Part shown: positions 8,496 to 17,055 of the stretch, in pieces
Position numbering within the stretch: position 1 is the stretch's first letter
How the letters are laid out: each line of letters opens with the position of its first letter
Assembly: GCA_049976505.1 (NCBI GenBank)
Contig: JBMFIC010000009.1
Location: forward strand, 1 to 49,980
Source of the DNA: CAYFFZ01 sp049976505
GTDB taxonomy: Archaea; Thermoproteota; Nitrososphaeria; Conexivisphaerales; UBA164
Length of the DNA: 49,980 bases
Direction of reading: 5' to 3'
Position numbers and translations under genes: made by a program
Notes under the pieces: model-generated
Told to the model about the DNA's origin: nothing
What the model saw: the letters and a program-made list of their open reading frames with translations, nothing else
Database searches by the model: none

Positions 8496-9806
8496 CGCAT
8501 ATCCTCCTTTGACAAGCCTCTTCAGGTCGAGTATTTCATCTATCTCCTTATCGCTGTACCCGAGCTCCTTCAGAGCCTCCCTTATCGAAAGCCCCTTTGC
8601 CAGCTGCTTTCCGATGGATGAGGCCCTGTCGTAGCCTATCCTTGGGGATATCACGGTAATCAGGGATGGGCTGCTCTCGGCGTACTTCTTCATCCTCTCC
8701 TCGTTGGGAACTATTTGATCTATGACAACGCTGGCCATCTTCCTGAGCGCCTCGCTGAGTATCTCAATCTCGGTAACCACGTCGTATCCTGTGAGGGGAA
8801 CGCCCATGCTCAGCTCGAACTCCCCCAGCATGCCGGCAAGCTGCACCGCGTGATCCAGACCCATTATCTGGACGGAAGCCTGAAGACAGGACTCAACGGT
8901 TATCGGGTTGGTCTTTCCCGGCATTATGCTGCTGCCCGCTACCTCCTCTTGGCTCGGGATGTCTATCTCGTTGAGCCCGGTGAACGGGCCCGAGAACATG
9001 AGCCTGAGGTCCTGGGAGAGCCTGTAGAGGTCAACGGCGGTCCCCCTCATGGCGGCGCTGAGGTTCACCATGTCCGTAAGAAGCCTCATCCTCATGAAGT
9101 TGCTCTCGGCTGGCCTGAAGTCCAGGCCAGTTATCTCGTTTATCTTTCTGACGACCGTCTCCTGAAATCCAGGAGGCGCGTTTATTCCTGTTCCGACGGC
9201 AGTGCCTCCTATCGGGAGGCTCCTGACGTCCTCGAGCATCTGGGTCACGACCTTCATGTCCCTCTCAAAGGCCCTCGCGTAGGCATCCATTTCCTGTCCG
9301 AAGGTCACCGGAAGCGCGTCCCTCAGGTGAGTCCTTCCGGCCTTTACTATGTCCTGCGTCCTGGAAGCTAGGGAGTTGAGCGAGCTTATCAGCATCTGAA
9401 GCGCCGGGAGGAGCTTCAGGACGCTCTCCCTGACGGCCGCTATCCTTATAGCGGTTGGGACCACGTCGTTCGATGACTGGGACATGTTCACGTGATCGTT
9501 CGGATGGACCTTCCTTCCAAGGATCTCCGATGCCCTTCTGGCTATAACCTCGTTCACGTTCATGTTTATGCCTGTCCCCGAGCCCGTCTGGAACACGTCA
9601 ACGACCACGTCCTCCATGTGTATGCCCTCCATGAGCTCGGTTGCGGCCCTCTGGATCGCGGAGCTCATCTCCTTGTCAAGCACGCCGAGCTCCTCGTTGG
9701 CCCTTGCCGCGGCCAGCTTCACCACAGCAACTGCCCAGATAACAGGCTGCGGAAACCTCGTTCCTGTGCTCAGGAAAACGTTTTTCGAATGCTCGGTGTA
9801 GCTCAT
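8475..9806 (-). CDS. fumC: Class II fumarate hydratase
   Basis: A 443-residue member of the fumarase/aspartase superfamily that interconverts fumarate and malate in the TCA cycle. Visible motifs are GSGTGINMNVNEVIARRA, SQSSNDVVPTAIRIA, AGRTHLRDALPVTFGQE and the signature GSSIMPGKTNPI with the catalytic Ser loop. Start ATG at 9806 lies about 25-35 bases after a TATA-like element (9831-9843), so the message is probably leaderless. The protein therefore lacks about 20-30 residues of the usual N-terminus (the YxGAQT strand). The last five residues and the stop come from the inserted miniature element. Confidence 0.9.
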   Translation of the reverse strand: MSYTEHSKNVFLSTGTRFPQPVIWAVAVVKLAAARANEELGVLDKEMSSAIQRAATELMEGIHMEDVVVDVFQTGSGTGINMNVNEVIARRASEILGRKVHPNDHVNMSQSSNDVVPTAIRIAAVRESVLKLLPALQMLISSLNSLASRTQDIVKAGRTHLRDALPVTFGQEMDAYARAFERDMKVVTQMLEDVRSLPIGGTAVGTGINAPPGFQETVVRKINEITGLDFRPAESNFMRMRLLTDMVNLSAAMRGTAVDLYRLSQDLRLMFSGPFTGLNEIDIPSQEEVAGSSIMPGKTNPITVESCLQASVQIMGLDHAVQLAGMLGEFELSMGVPLTGYDVVTEIEILSEALRKMASVVIDQIVPNEERMKKYAESSPSLITVISPRIGYDRASSIGKQLAKGLSIREALKELGYSDKEIDEILDLKRLVKGGYALTSSKS

Positions 9807-9863
9807 CAGGATGTGCTCTGTCTTCCTGATATTAAAATATTTGTAGGGCAGCTTACGATGCCT

Positions 9864-9893
9864 CTGACCTCCTCCCCGCCCTGAATGGCGAGG
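9864..9893 (-). mobile_element. Solo right-end scar of an IS200/IS605-type element
   Basis: The minus strand reads CCTCGCCATTCAGGGCGGGG then AGGAGGTCAG, the same right-end hairpin and terminal GAGGAGGTCAG found in the two miniature elements. No left end or TTAC target is recognisable upstream, so only about 30 bp remain. It lies between the ClC stop and the fumarase promoter. Confidence 0.55.
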
Positions 9894-9922
9894 CCTGTCG
9901 CCATACCTTTCGTCACGGGCCG

Positions 9923-11650
9923 CTAGATCCTAAGGAACCCCTTGTAGACCTCCACCAAGCCGTCCATTGTCAGGATGCCGATGAGCTTTCCCCGTTTAAC
10001 CACCGGCACGTAGTTGCTCCTCGTCCTGCTCATTATCTCCCAGGCCTCCAGCAGCGTTGAATCGGGCCTGACGTACGGAACGCCCTTAACGACCATTTCC
10101 CCTGCCCTTCCGCTGTGCCCTGCAAGGTCCAGAAGGCTTACCGTTCCGAGGAAGTTCCCCTGCTCGTCCACCACCGGGAGGGAAAGGAGTCCGGATTCCC
10201 TGATCCTCCTCTCCGCTGAGCGCGCGTCCTCCTCGGCCCTTATGAAGAAGTTCATGAGCCTTGCCTCCTCGACCCTTATCCTGGAAAGAAGGAGGGCCGA
10301 GTACTCGCCGGAGTGAACCGGAGAGTCCTTTCTGGTTGGAACCTGCGCGGGATACGGCGTGACGCCGCTCGCTATTATGTATGAGATGCTGGAGGCTATC
10401 ATGGCTGGGGGAAAGAGCTCTACGCTCCCGGTCATCTCTATCGCCATTATCATGACTGAAAGGGGAGCGTTGGCGGCGGCTCCGAAGAGAGACGCCATGC
10501 CAACCACTATCAGCGGAAAATACGGGGCCCTTATGCCTGCAAGCTGAAGAAGGGAGTAAAGCATTAGGCCCGTGGCCCCTCCTATGAATATTCCTGGCGC
10601 GAACTCACCGCCTGAGGCCCCGCTGCCGAGCGTGAGAGATGTCGCCAGTATCTTGAGGAAAGGAAGGAGCACCAGGAAGAGGTAGAGCGGAAGAGGCGAG
10701 CGGAGGCAGAAGAGCCTTCCCTGGATCGCGTATCCCATCCAGCCGTATCCAACCGAAAGGACCTCAGGAAAGAGGAGGCCTAGGGCTCCTACAAGCACCC
10801 CTCCAACGAGGGCCCTCAGCTCCCTTGGAGCGCTAATCCTAAGAAAGAGCCCCTCAAAGAACCTGAGCGATCTGACGTAGAGGTATGCCATCGCGCCCGT
10901 AAGGACTCCTAGAAGGAGAAAGAGCCACACGGAGGATAGGAAAAAGCTGTACTGGTACAGGCCGAATATGGGCCCGTACCCGACGAAGGCCCCGAAGATC
11001 AGAAACCCTACCGATGATGCTATCAGAGAGGGAAATATGGCCTCGTACTCGAAGTCCCTTCGGTAGAGCAGCTCAGCTGAAAGGATGGCCCCGGCAATGG
11101 GGGCCTTGAATATCGTTCCTATGCCGGCCCCCATGGCAACCGCCACGGCAAGCCTTCTGTCCTCTGGGCTTAGCCTGAGGAGCGAGAAGATCCCTGATGA
11201 AATCCCGGCAGAGATGAAGGCCTCCGGGCCCTCCCTTCCAGCGCTTCCCCCCGAGCCAATCGTTACTGCCGAGGAGAGCATCTTCGCAGCCCAGGACCAC
11301 CTTGAAAAGGTCCCGTTCCTGAAGTGGTATGACTCAATGGCCCTGTCGGTCCCGTTGCCTGAGGCCTCGGGGGAGAACCTGATTATCAGGGCGGAGAGCA
11401 GGCCTCCGATGCCAGCTATTGCCGGGAGAAGCGGGCTGAAGCGCGCCCCTGGGGGACAGCCCAGGGTTCCTCCCTCTCCTGGCGGAATGGGTACGTAAAT
11501 GCCGGCTGCCCTGACAAGCAGGAAGTACTCTATGGCCCTTATGAGAAAGTAAAGAACGACGGAGCTGAGCCCCGCGACGGCGCCTATGACGATCCCAAGG
11601 AGCGTCCACTTTTCCAGGAAGGTGAGGGCGCTCTGGGTCGAACTTTTCAT
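9923..11650 (-). CDS. ClC-type chloride channel/antiporter with C-terminal CBS pair
   Basis: Start ATG at 11650 (MKSSTQSALTF) gives 575 residues; the longer frame to 11737 runs toward the divergent ppdK promoter and is not used. The ClC pore motifs are GSGGSAGREGPEAF (with the gating Glu) and GSGASGGEFAPGIFIGG. The first motif has GSGGS where the canonical Cl- selectivity sequence is GSGIP. Residues about 445-575 form two CBS domains (SLPVVDEQGNFLGTVSLLDL and YVPVVKRGKLIGILTMDGL), which in this family bind nucleotides and regulate gating. It stops with TAG. Antiporter versus channel cannot be settled. Confidence 0.9.
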   Translation of the reverse strand: MKSSTQSALTFLEKWTLLGIVIGAVAGLSSVVLYFLIRAIEYFLLVRAAGIYVPIPPGEGGTLGCPPGARFSPLLPAIAGIGGLLSALIIRFSPEASGNGTDRAIESYHFRNGTFSRWSWAAKMLSSAVTIGSGGSAGREGPEAFISAGISSGIFSLLRLSPEDRRLAVAVAMGAGIGTIFKAPIAGAILSAELLYRRDFEYEAIFPSLIASSVGFLIFGAFVGYGPIFGLYQYSFFLSSVWLFLLLGVLTGAMAYLYVRSLRFFEGLFLRISAPRELRALVGGVLVGALGLLFPEVLSVGYGWMGYAIQGRLFCLRSPLPLYLFLVLLPFLKILATSLTLGSGASGGEFAPGIFIGGATGLMLYSLLQLAGIRAPYFPLIVVGMASLFGAAANAPLSVMIMAIEMTGSVELFPPAMIASSISYIIASGVTPYPAQVPTRKDSPVHSGEYSALLLSRIRVEEARLMNFFIRAEEDARSAERRIRESGLLSLPVVDEQGNFLGTVSLLDLAGHSGRAGEMVVKGVPYVRPDSTLLEAWEIMSRTRSNYVPVVKRGKLIGILTMDGLVEVYKGFLRI

Positions 11651-11748
11651 CTGTAGCTGATTTTCGCCCCCTGAAGTATTTAAGATTTTTTTGTGAAGCG
11701 GCCAGCAAACGCTAAGAGGGCCAGAACCCGGCAGCAAATGGGTTAAAG

Positions 11749-11758
11749 CTTATATAAA
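11749..11758 (+). promoter_or_regulatory. TATA box of ppdK
   Basis: CTTATATAAA is centred about 33 bp before the ppdK ATG at 11787. No Shine-Dalgarno lies before the ATG, so transcription should start at or near the start codon. Confidence 0.65.
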
Positions 11759-11786
11759 CTCAATCTTATAGCTAAGTAGATTAAAA

Positions 11787-14462
11787 ATGAGCAGCAAGCC
11801 TGAAGTGTATCTGTTCGAGGAGGCTGCCAAGCTCAACCTAACGAAGTTCGAGCTTGGAGGAAAGGGATACGGGCTCGTTGAGATGACGAAGATAGGGCTG
11901 CCGGTGCCTCCAGGCATCGTTATAACCACGAGGATGTGCAACGAGTACTTCAGGAGGGGCAGGCAGCTCTGGCCCGAGCTCAAGGAGGCCATAGTTGAGA
12001 AGGTCCACAAGCTTGAGGAGAAGACCGGAAAGAGGTTCAACGACGATCAGAACCCGCTTCTCGTATCTGTAAGATCAGGAGCTCCGTACTCGATGCCAGG
12101 CATGATGGACACCGTCCTCAACCTGGGAATAAACGACAAGGTGGCCCAGGTTCTGGCAAGGAAGACCGGAGATGAGAGGTTCGCGTACGACACCTACAGA
12201 AGGTTCATACAGATGTTCGGAAGGATAGTCATGAAGGTTCCCGGGGAGCTCTTCGACAAGGAGCTTGACAGGCTTAAGGAGGAGCTTGGGGTCAAGCAGG
12301 ACATAGAGGTAACAGCCGAGGGATGGAAGAAGCTGGTCGAGAGGTACAAGAGGATAGTGAGGGAAAACACGGGCAGGGATCTGCCGCAGGACCCATGGGA
12401 GCAGCTCTTCATGGCGGTTGGAGCAGTGTTCGATTCGTGGTGGAACCAGAGGGCCATAGAGTACAGGAAGATCTACAAGATACCTGACGACCTCGGAACA
12501 GCTGTCAACATAGTGATGATGGTCTTCGGAAACATGGACGACAGGTCCGGCACGGGAGTTGCCTTCACCAGGGACCCGAGCACCGGAGAGAAGAAGCTCT
12601 ACGGGGAGGTTCTACTGAGGGCCCAGGGAGAGGACGTCGTGGCTGGAATAAGAACGCCGATGCCTGTTGAAAAGCTCAAGGAGGTTATGCCGGAGGTCTA
12701 CCAGCAGCTCGTTGAGGTTGCCCAGAAGCTCGAGGCCTACTTCAAGGACGTCCAGGACATAGAGTTCACGATAGAGAGCGGAAAGCTGTACATGCTGCAG
12801 ACGAGGAACGCAAAGAGGACGGCCATCGCAGCGGTAAGGATCGCAATCGACATGGTCAACGAGGGGCTCATATCAAAGGAGGAGGCCCTTCTCAGGATAG
12901 AGCCCTCGCAGTTCCTCACGCTCTTCTACAAGCAGATAGATCCAAGGACCTCAGCTAAGCCCATAGCCAAGGGGCTCCCGGCATCCCCAGGAGCGGCAGT
13001 TGGCAGGGTCGTGTTCACCAAGGAGGACGCTCAGGAGTGGAAGAAAAGAGGTGAAAGGGTCATACTGGTTAGGCCGGAGACCACCCCTGAGGACATAGCT
13101 GGAATAGCAGCATCGGACGGAGTCCTGACCAGCAGGGGAGGAATGACGAGCCACGCGGCAGTGGTGACCAGGGGCATGGGCAAGCCGTGCATAGTTGGAG
13201 CCGAGTCCATAAAGATAGACCTTGAGAAGAGGGTATTCTACGTGGACGACAAGGTCGTTAAGGAGGGAGACGTAATAACCATAGATGGAACGACCGGGAG
13301 CGTCTACGTCGGGGAGCTCCAGCTGGTAGAGCCTCAGATAAGCAAGGAGGTGGCAACGATACTGAGCTGGGCCGACCAGTTCAGGAGGCTCGGAATCAGG
13401 GCAAACGCTGACACTCCCGAGATGGCAGCCAAGGCCAGGGAGAACGGGGCGGAGGGCATAGGGCTGGCAAGGACGGAGAGGATGTTCAACGCTCCCGACA
13501 GGCTCGAGCTTGTTCAGAAGATGATACTTGCTGAGACGCCGGAGGAGAGGAAGAAGTACCTCGACATGATAAAGCCGCTGCAGAAGAACGACTTCAAGGA
13601 GCTCTTCAGGATAATGAAGGGACTCCCGGTCACCATAAGGCTGCTGGACCTGCCGCTTCACGAGTTCCTTCCCAAGCTGGAGGAGATACTGCCAGAGGTA
13701 GTTGAGCTCAGGGTTACAGGCAGGAATCCAGAGCTGCTGAAGGAGAAGGAGAGGGTGCTCAGGAGGGTCATGGAGCTCAAGGAGTACAACCCGATGATGG
13801 GACAGAGGGGCGTGAGGCTTGCGCTCATGTACCCGGAGATCTACGAGATGCAGGTTTCAGCGATATTCGAGGCGGCAGCTGAGGTCTACAGGGAGGAGGG
13901 ACAGGCACCTATAGTCGAGGTTATGGTCTCCCAGGTGGCTGAGGCCGAGGAGCTCAGGAGGGCCAGGGAGATCATAGAGAGGGTTGCCTCTGAGGTCATG
14001 AAGAGGTACGGGGTGAACATAAAGTACAAGGTCGGAACGATGATAGAGACTCCGAGGGCAGCGCTGACAGCCTCCAAGATAGCAAAGTACGCCGACTTCT
14101 TCTCGTTCGGAACCAACGACCTGACCCAGGCTACGTTCGCATTCAGCAGGGACGACGTGGAGGCCAAGTTCATACCTTTCTACCTGGAGAACAAGATCCT
14201 GCCTGCAGATCCATTCGCTACTCTTGACGGAGACGGCGTAGGAAGGCTGGTCGCAATAGGGTCGAAGGAGGGCAAGGAGGCCAACCCGCACCTTGAGGTT
14301 GGGGTCTGCGGAGAGCACGGAGGAGATCCGGACTCAATAGAGAAGTTCAACTCGATGGACGTTGATTACGTCAGCGCATCGCCTTACAGGATACCAATAG
14401 CCAGGCTCGCTGCTGCTCAGGCTGAGCTGAAGAAGAAGTACAAGGCCACTACCACAGCCTAA
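11787..14462 (+). CDS. ppdK: Pyruvate, phosphate dikinase
   Basis: An 891-residue, full-length PPDK interconverting pyruvate + ATP + Pi with PEP + AMP + PPi at the glycolysis/gluconeogenesis junction. The N-terminal ATP-grasp domain (about 1-370) carries SVRSGAPYSMPGMMDTVLNLG and DRSGTGVAFTRDPSTGE. The swivelling phospho-His domain has GGMTSHAAVVTRGMGKPCIVG (catalytic His near residue 456). The C-terminal TIM barrel has IETPRAALTA, FSFGTNDLTQ and GVCGEHGGDP, with the catalytic Cys. It is leaderless with a clear TATA box. Codon use is strongly AGG/CTC-biased, as expected for a highly expressed gene. The 3' end overlaps the convergent TPR gene by 14 bp. Confidence 0.97.
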   Translation: MSSKPEVYLFEEAAKLNLTKFELGGKGYGLVEMTKIGLPVPPGIVITTRMCNEYFRRGRQLWPELKEAIVEKVHKLEEKTGKRFNDDQNPLLVSVRSGAPYSMPGMMDTVLNLGINDKVAQVLARKTGDERFAYDTYRRFIQMFGRIVMKVPGELFDKELDRLKEELGVKQDIEVTAEGWKKLVERYKRIVRENTGRDLPQDPWEQLFMAVGAVFDSWWNQRAIEYRKIYKIPDDLGTAVNIVMMVFGNMDDRSGTGVAFTRDPSTGEKKLYGEVLLRAQGEDVVAGIRTPMPVEKLKEVMPEVYQQLVEVAQKLEAYFKDVQDIEFTIESGKLYMLQTRNAKRTAIAAVRIAIDMVNEGLISKEEALLRIEPSQFLTLFYKQIDPRTSAKPIAKGLPASPGAAVGRVVFTKEDAQEWKKRGERVILVRPETTPEDIAGIAASDGVLTSRGGMTSHAAVVTRGMGKPCIVGAESIKIDLEKRVFYVDDKVVKEGDVITIDGTTGSVYVGELQLVEPQISKEVATILSWADQFRRLGIRANADTPEMAAKARENGAEGIGLARTERMFNAPDRLELVQKMILAETPEERKKYLDMIKPLQKNDFKELFRIMKGLPVTIRLLDLPLHEFLPKLEEILPEVVELRVTGRNPELLKEKERVLRRVMELKEYNPMMGQRGVRLALMYPEIYEMQVSAIFEAAAEVYREEGQAPIVEVMVSQVAEAEELRRAREIIERVASEVMKRYGVNIKYKVGTMIETPRAALTASKIAKYADFFSFGTNDLTQATFAFSRDDVEAKFIPFYLENKILPADPFATLDGDGVGRLVAIGSKEGKEANPHLEVGVCGEHGGDPDSIEKFNSMDVDYVSASPYRIPIARLAAAQAELKKKYKATTTA

Positions 14463-15108
14463 ACCTCTTTCTGTTTCTTATCCTCTCGCACTCCTTTTTT
14501 ATCATTTCTGCCAGCCTTTCGTCTGATTCCTCAAGCCTTTTCAGGTACTCGTTATACTCGGGGCTGTTGCTCAGGCAGAGGACTCCTGTGAGGTTGTATA
14601 GCGCCTCTACAAAGTTTGGGTCGAGCTCAAGAGCCCTCCTGTAGCTGTCCTCCGCGCCCTTGAGATCGTTCAGGTTAAAGTAAGTGAGGCCCAGATTGAA
14701 CCAGGCCTTCTTGTTTCTCGGGTTAAGCTCGGTCACCTTTCTGAAGAGCTCAGCGGCTCCCTGGTAGTCGTTCCTGAGAGCCTTCACAACCCCCAGGTCG
14801 AGCACCGCGTCCTCGTTCCTTTCGTCTATTTTCATGACCTGCTCGAACGCCCTCTCCGCATCATCAAGCTTCTTGAGCCTCAGGTAGCTCCTCCCGATGT
14901 ACAGGTATCCCTCTTTCTTGTCCTCCGAGGTCTCAACGTACATCTGGAAGAACTTGAGGGACCTTTTGTAGTCCCCGATCTCATAAAAGGACCTTCCAAC
15001 CATGTAGAGGGTCTGGGGATCCCTCAGATCGCTCTGAGAAAGGCGCTTTAAGCTCTTTACAACGCCCTCGTAGTCTCCCTTCTCGTAAAGCTCCCTTATC
15101 GTGCTCAA
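14449..15108 (-). CDS. Tetratricopeptide-repeat protein
   Basis: A 219-residue soluble protein made almost entirely of TPR units of 34 residues. Examples are DPQTLYMVGRSFYEIGDYKR, EGYLYIGRSYLRLKKLDDAE, DAVLDLGVVKALRNDYQGAA, KAWFNLGLTYFNLNDLKGAE and EALYNLTGVL. It is a protein-protein interaction scaffold with no enzymatic domain. The last residues (ERIRNRKRFRLW) are basic. It is convergent with ppdK, overlapping by 14 bp, and ends in TAG. The partner is unknown. Confidence 0.85.
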   Translation of the reverse strand: MSTIRELYEKGDYEGVVKSLKRLSQSDLRDPQTLYMVGRSFYEIGDYKRSLKFFQMYVETSEDKKEGYLYIGRSYLRLKKLDDAERAFEQVMKIDERNEDAVLDLGVVKALRNDYQGAAELFRKVTELNPRNKKAWFNLGLTYFNLNDLKGAEDSYRRALELDPNFVEALYNLTGVLCLSNSPEYNEYLKRLEESDERLAEMIKKECERIRNRKRFRLW

Positions 15109-15167
15109 TCATGAAAAGTTCAAAGTATCGTGCCTTTAACCGTTTTGGAATTAGTTAAGAGAAGAGG

Positions 15168-15243
15168 TGGGGCTGGCCGGATTTGAACCGGCGATCACCA
15201 GCGCCCGAGGCTGGCAGCCTAGACCAGGCTAGCCGACAGCCCC
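15168..15243 (-). tRNA. tRNA-Pro (CGG)
   Basis: A complete cloverleaf on the minus strand. The acceptor GGGGCTG pairs with CAGCCCC, the anticodon stem CCAGC/GCTGG encloses loop CTCGGGC (anticodon CGG), and the T arm is GCCGG-TTCGAAT-CCGGC. The discriminator is A, and CCA is not encoded. No intron. Its 5' 25 bases also encode the C-terminus and TAG stop of the upstream sugar kinase. Confidence 0.93.
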
Positions 15244-16121
15244 TTCAGATTAAAGTTTGGGTCTGCTGCCCTTAAAAACTTTATCAGTTCTTCCCTGCTT
15301 GGGCTGCCGCGCGGATCCTCCCTGGTAACCTTAAGCGCGGCGGCGTAGTTTGCTAGCTTCAGGGCATCCTCCTCTGCGTATCCGAGGGCAAGGGCTGCCG
15401 CAAAGGCGCCAGCGAAGGCGTCGCCTGCCCCCGCCGTGCTGGCTGGCCTGAGCCCGTGTTTAGCAAGGTCCACCGCCTGCACCCTTATGCTTGAGCCTCC
15501 GCCGATCAGCTCGGCGCCCCTTTCTCCAAGGGTCCTGACCACGGACTCGCGCACGCATCCCCTCAGCATCCTTCCCTCACTTTCGTTCACTATTACATAG
15601 TCTGCCCCCCGGCCGCAGGCGTCGGGGGCATGGGAGGCCGGTATGTAGATCCTGAGGCAGCTGCAGCTCCTGAAGAGCTCCTCGGCCAGGTCGGGCGGGC
15701 AGTTGGCCGCAACGACCAGCTTCGCCTCCCTCAGCTCCCTTTTCAGCTCCTCATCCACAAGGTTTGCCGAGAGGTACGAGTTGGCCCCAGGATATGACAT
15801 TATGACGTTCTCGCCGGTTCGGGCGTCCACGACTACATACGATGTGCCGCTCTCTGCGCCATCTATGACCTTCAGGAACCTAGTGTCCACGTTTATGCCC
15901 TTAAAGAACTCCACGTGCATCCTGGCTATCTCATCGTTTCCGACGGCCCCCAGGAAGGAGGTCCCTCCGGCTATCCTTGCAAAGGCCGTTGCGACGTTTC
16001 CTCCCTTTCCTCCAAGGGCCCTCTTTATCCTGATGACCTTAGTTTCCCCTCCCGGCTTAGGAATTGAGGATACGAACAGCGTTATATCGTAGTTGAGCGT
16101 GCCTGCAACAAGGTACTTCAT
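15219..16121 (-). CDS. PfkB-family carbohydrate kinase (ribokinase-like)
   Basis: A 300-residue member of the ribokinase fold that phosphorylates a sugar or nucleoside with ATP. The N-terminal motif RALGGKGGNVATAFARIAGG and the C-terminal ATP/anion-hole motif STAGAGDAFAGAFAAAL are clear. The usual Asp before TxGAGD is Ser, while the catalytic Asp of GAGD is kept. The substrate is not predictable from the sequence; ribose, adenosine and 2-keto-3-deoxy sugars are all possible. The coding region runs 25 bases into the tRNA-Pro gene and stops there with TAG. Confidence 0.85.
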   Translation of the reverse strand: MKYLVAGTLNYDITLFVSSIPKPGGETKVIRIKRALGGKGGNVATAFARIAGGTSFLGAVGNDEIARMHVEFFKGINVDTRFLKVIDGAESGTSYVVVDARTGENVIMSYPGANSYLSANLVDEELKRELREAKLVVAANCPPDLAEELFRSCSCLRIYIPASHAPDACGRGADYVIVNESEGRMLRGCVRESVVRTLGERGAELIGGGSSIRVQAVDLAKHGLRPASTAGAGDAFAGAFAAALALGYAEEDALKLANYAAALKVTREDPRGSPSREELIKFLRAADPNFNLKGLSASLV

Positions 16122-16170
16122 GTGAGCAGCTTGCCCTTCTAACGCTATAACCTTTGCCCTGCGCGTAGGC

Positions 16171-16995
16171 CTATCTTGTTATTACTACGTCGTAGACCGC
16201 CTGTACCAGCCTCGGTCCTACCTCCCTGACCGCTCTGTAGAAAACGACCTCGCCCTGGGGTATAAGGGCCTTAGCCCTCTCTATGGCATCCCTGGCGCTC
16301 TCTCCCTTCTCGTACCTGACGTGAAGGTAAACGTGCACAGTTCCTCTTCCCCTGATGGTTCTGAGAGCGTGCTCAAAGAACTGTAGAGCCTTCTCGGGAA
16401 GCGGCATCAGGACCCTGTCCACTGATCCCTCAAGCCTCCTGGCCACATCAGCGGCATCGCCGAGATACGGCACAACCCTCCCCCTGAGCCTGTTGAGCGC
16501 TATGTTCTCGAGCATGTACTGATACGCGTAGGGGTTTATCTCGGAGCTGTGCACGGTCGCGTCCTTTTTTCTCGCTATTACTATGGAGTATGTTCCGACC
16601 CCCGCGAACATGTTGAAGATCACCTCGCCGTCCTGCACGAGCTCGGCTATCCTCTTCCTTTCCTGGCTCAGCCTGGGCGTGAAGAAGACCTTCGTCACGT
16701 CAAGCTTGAAGAGGCATCCGTTTTCCTTGTAGATCGTTTCGCTCTTCCGCTCTCCAGCCACGTGGACCAGGTCACGGGTTCGGTAGTCGCCCTCAACAGG
16801 TCCCACCTGTGCCCAGACCGACCTCACGTTCCTGTTAAGCTTCATCAGGGCCTCCCCTATAGCCCCTGCGCTATCCATGAGCTCATCCGGGATCCTGATT
16901 ATGGCTATATCCCCGATTACGTCGAAGGCTCCTACAGCCCTCGAGGCCTTCTCCCCCAGAACCGGTGCGAGAAGCTCCTTCAGCGTCCGCGGCAT
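16171..16995 (-). CDS. Trm5-family tRNA (guanine-37-N1)-methyltransferase
   Basis: A 274-residue class I SAM methyltransferase of the Trm5/TYW2 group, which modifies the base 3' of tRNA anticodons. The N-terminal part has the D2-like segment; VTKVFFTPRLSQERKRIAEL is the family's conserved linker. VIFNMFAGVGTYSIVIARK is the SAM loop, SSEINPYAYQYMLENI follows, and VLMPLPEKALQFF is the catalytic motif IV. Length and motif order fit archaeal Trm5 or Taw2. The choice between m1G and the wyosine aminocarboxypropyl transfer cannot be made by eye. The promoter is shared with the divergent MFS gene in an AT-rich 60-bp gap. Confidence 0.85.
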   Translation of the reverse strand: MPRTLKELLAPVLGEKASRAVGAFDVIGDIAIIRIPDELMDSAGAIGEALMKLNRNVRSVWAQVGPVEGDYRTRDLVHVAGERKSETIYKENGCLFKLDVTKVFFTPRLSQERKRIAELVQDGEVIFNMFAGVGTYSIVIARKKDATVHSSEINPYAYQYMLENIALNRLRGRVVPYLGDAADVARRLEGSVDRVLMPLPEKALQFFEHALRTIRGRGTVHVYLHVRYEKGESARDAIERAKALIPQGEVVFYRAVREVGPRLVQAVYDVVITR

Positions 16996-17055
16996 TTACA
17001 GATTGTATTTATCTATAAGTAAAAAAATTTATAGATCTTTTCAAGGTCGCTGGCG

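Noticed and set aside
8715..9371. 218-codon plus-strand frame inside fumarase
   Set aside because: Antisense shadow of a highly conserved gene; His/Leu/Pro-rich and without any recognisable motif.
12951..14318. Long open frames on the minus strand inside ppdK (236 and 153 codons)
   Set aside because: They are shadows of the AGG/CTC-biased codons of ppdK; no domain, no promoter, Leu/Pro/Tyr-rich composition.
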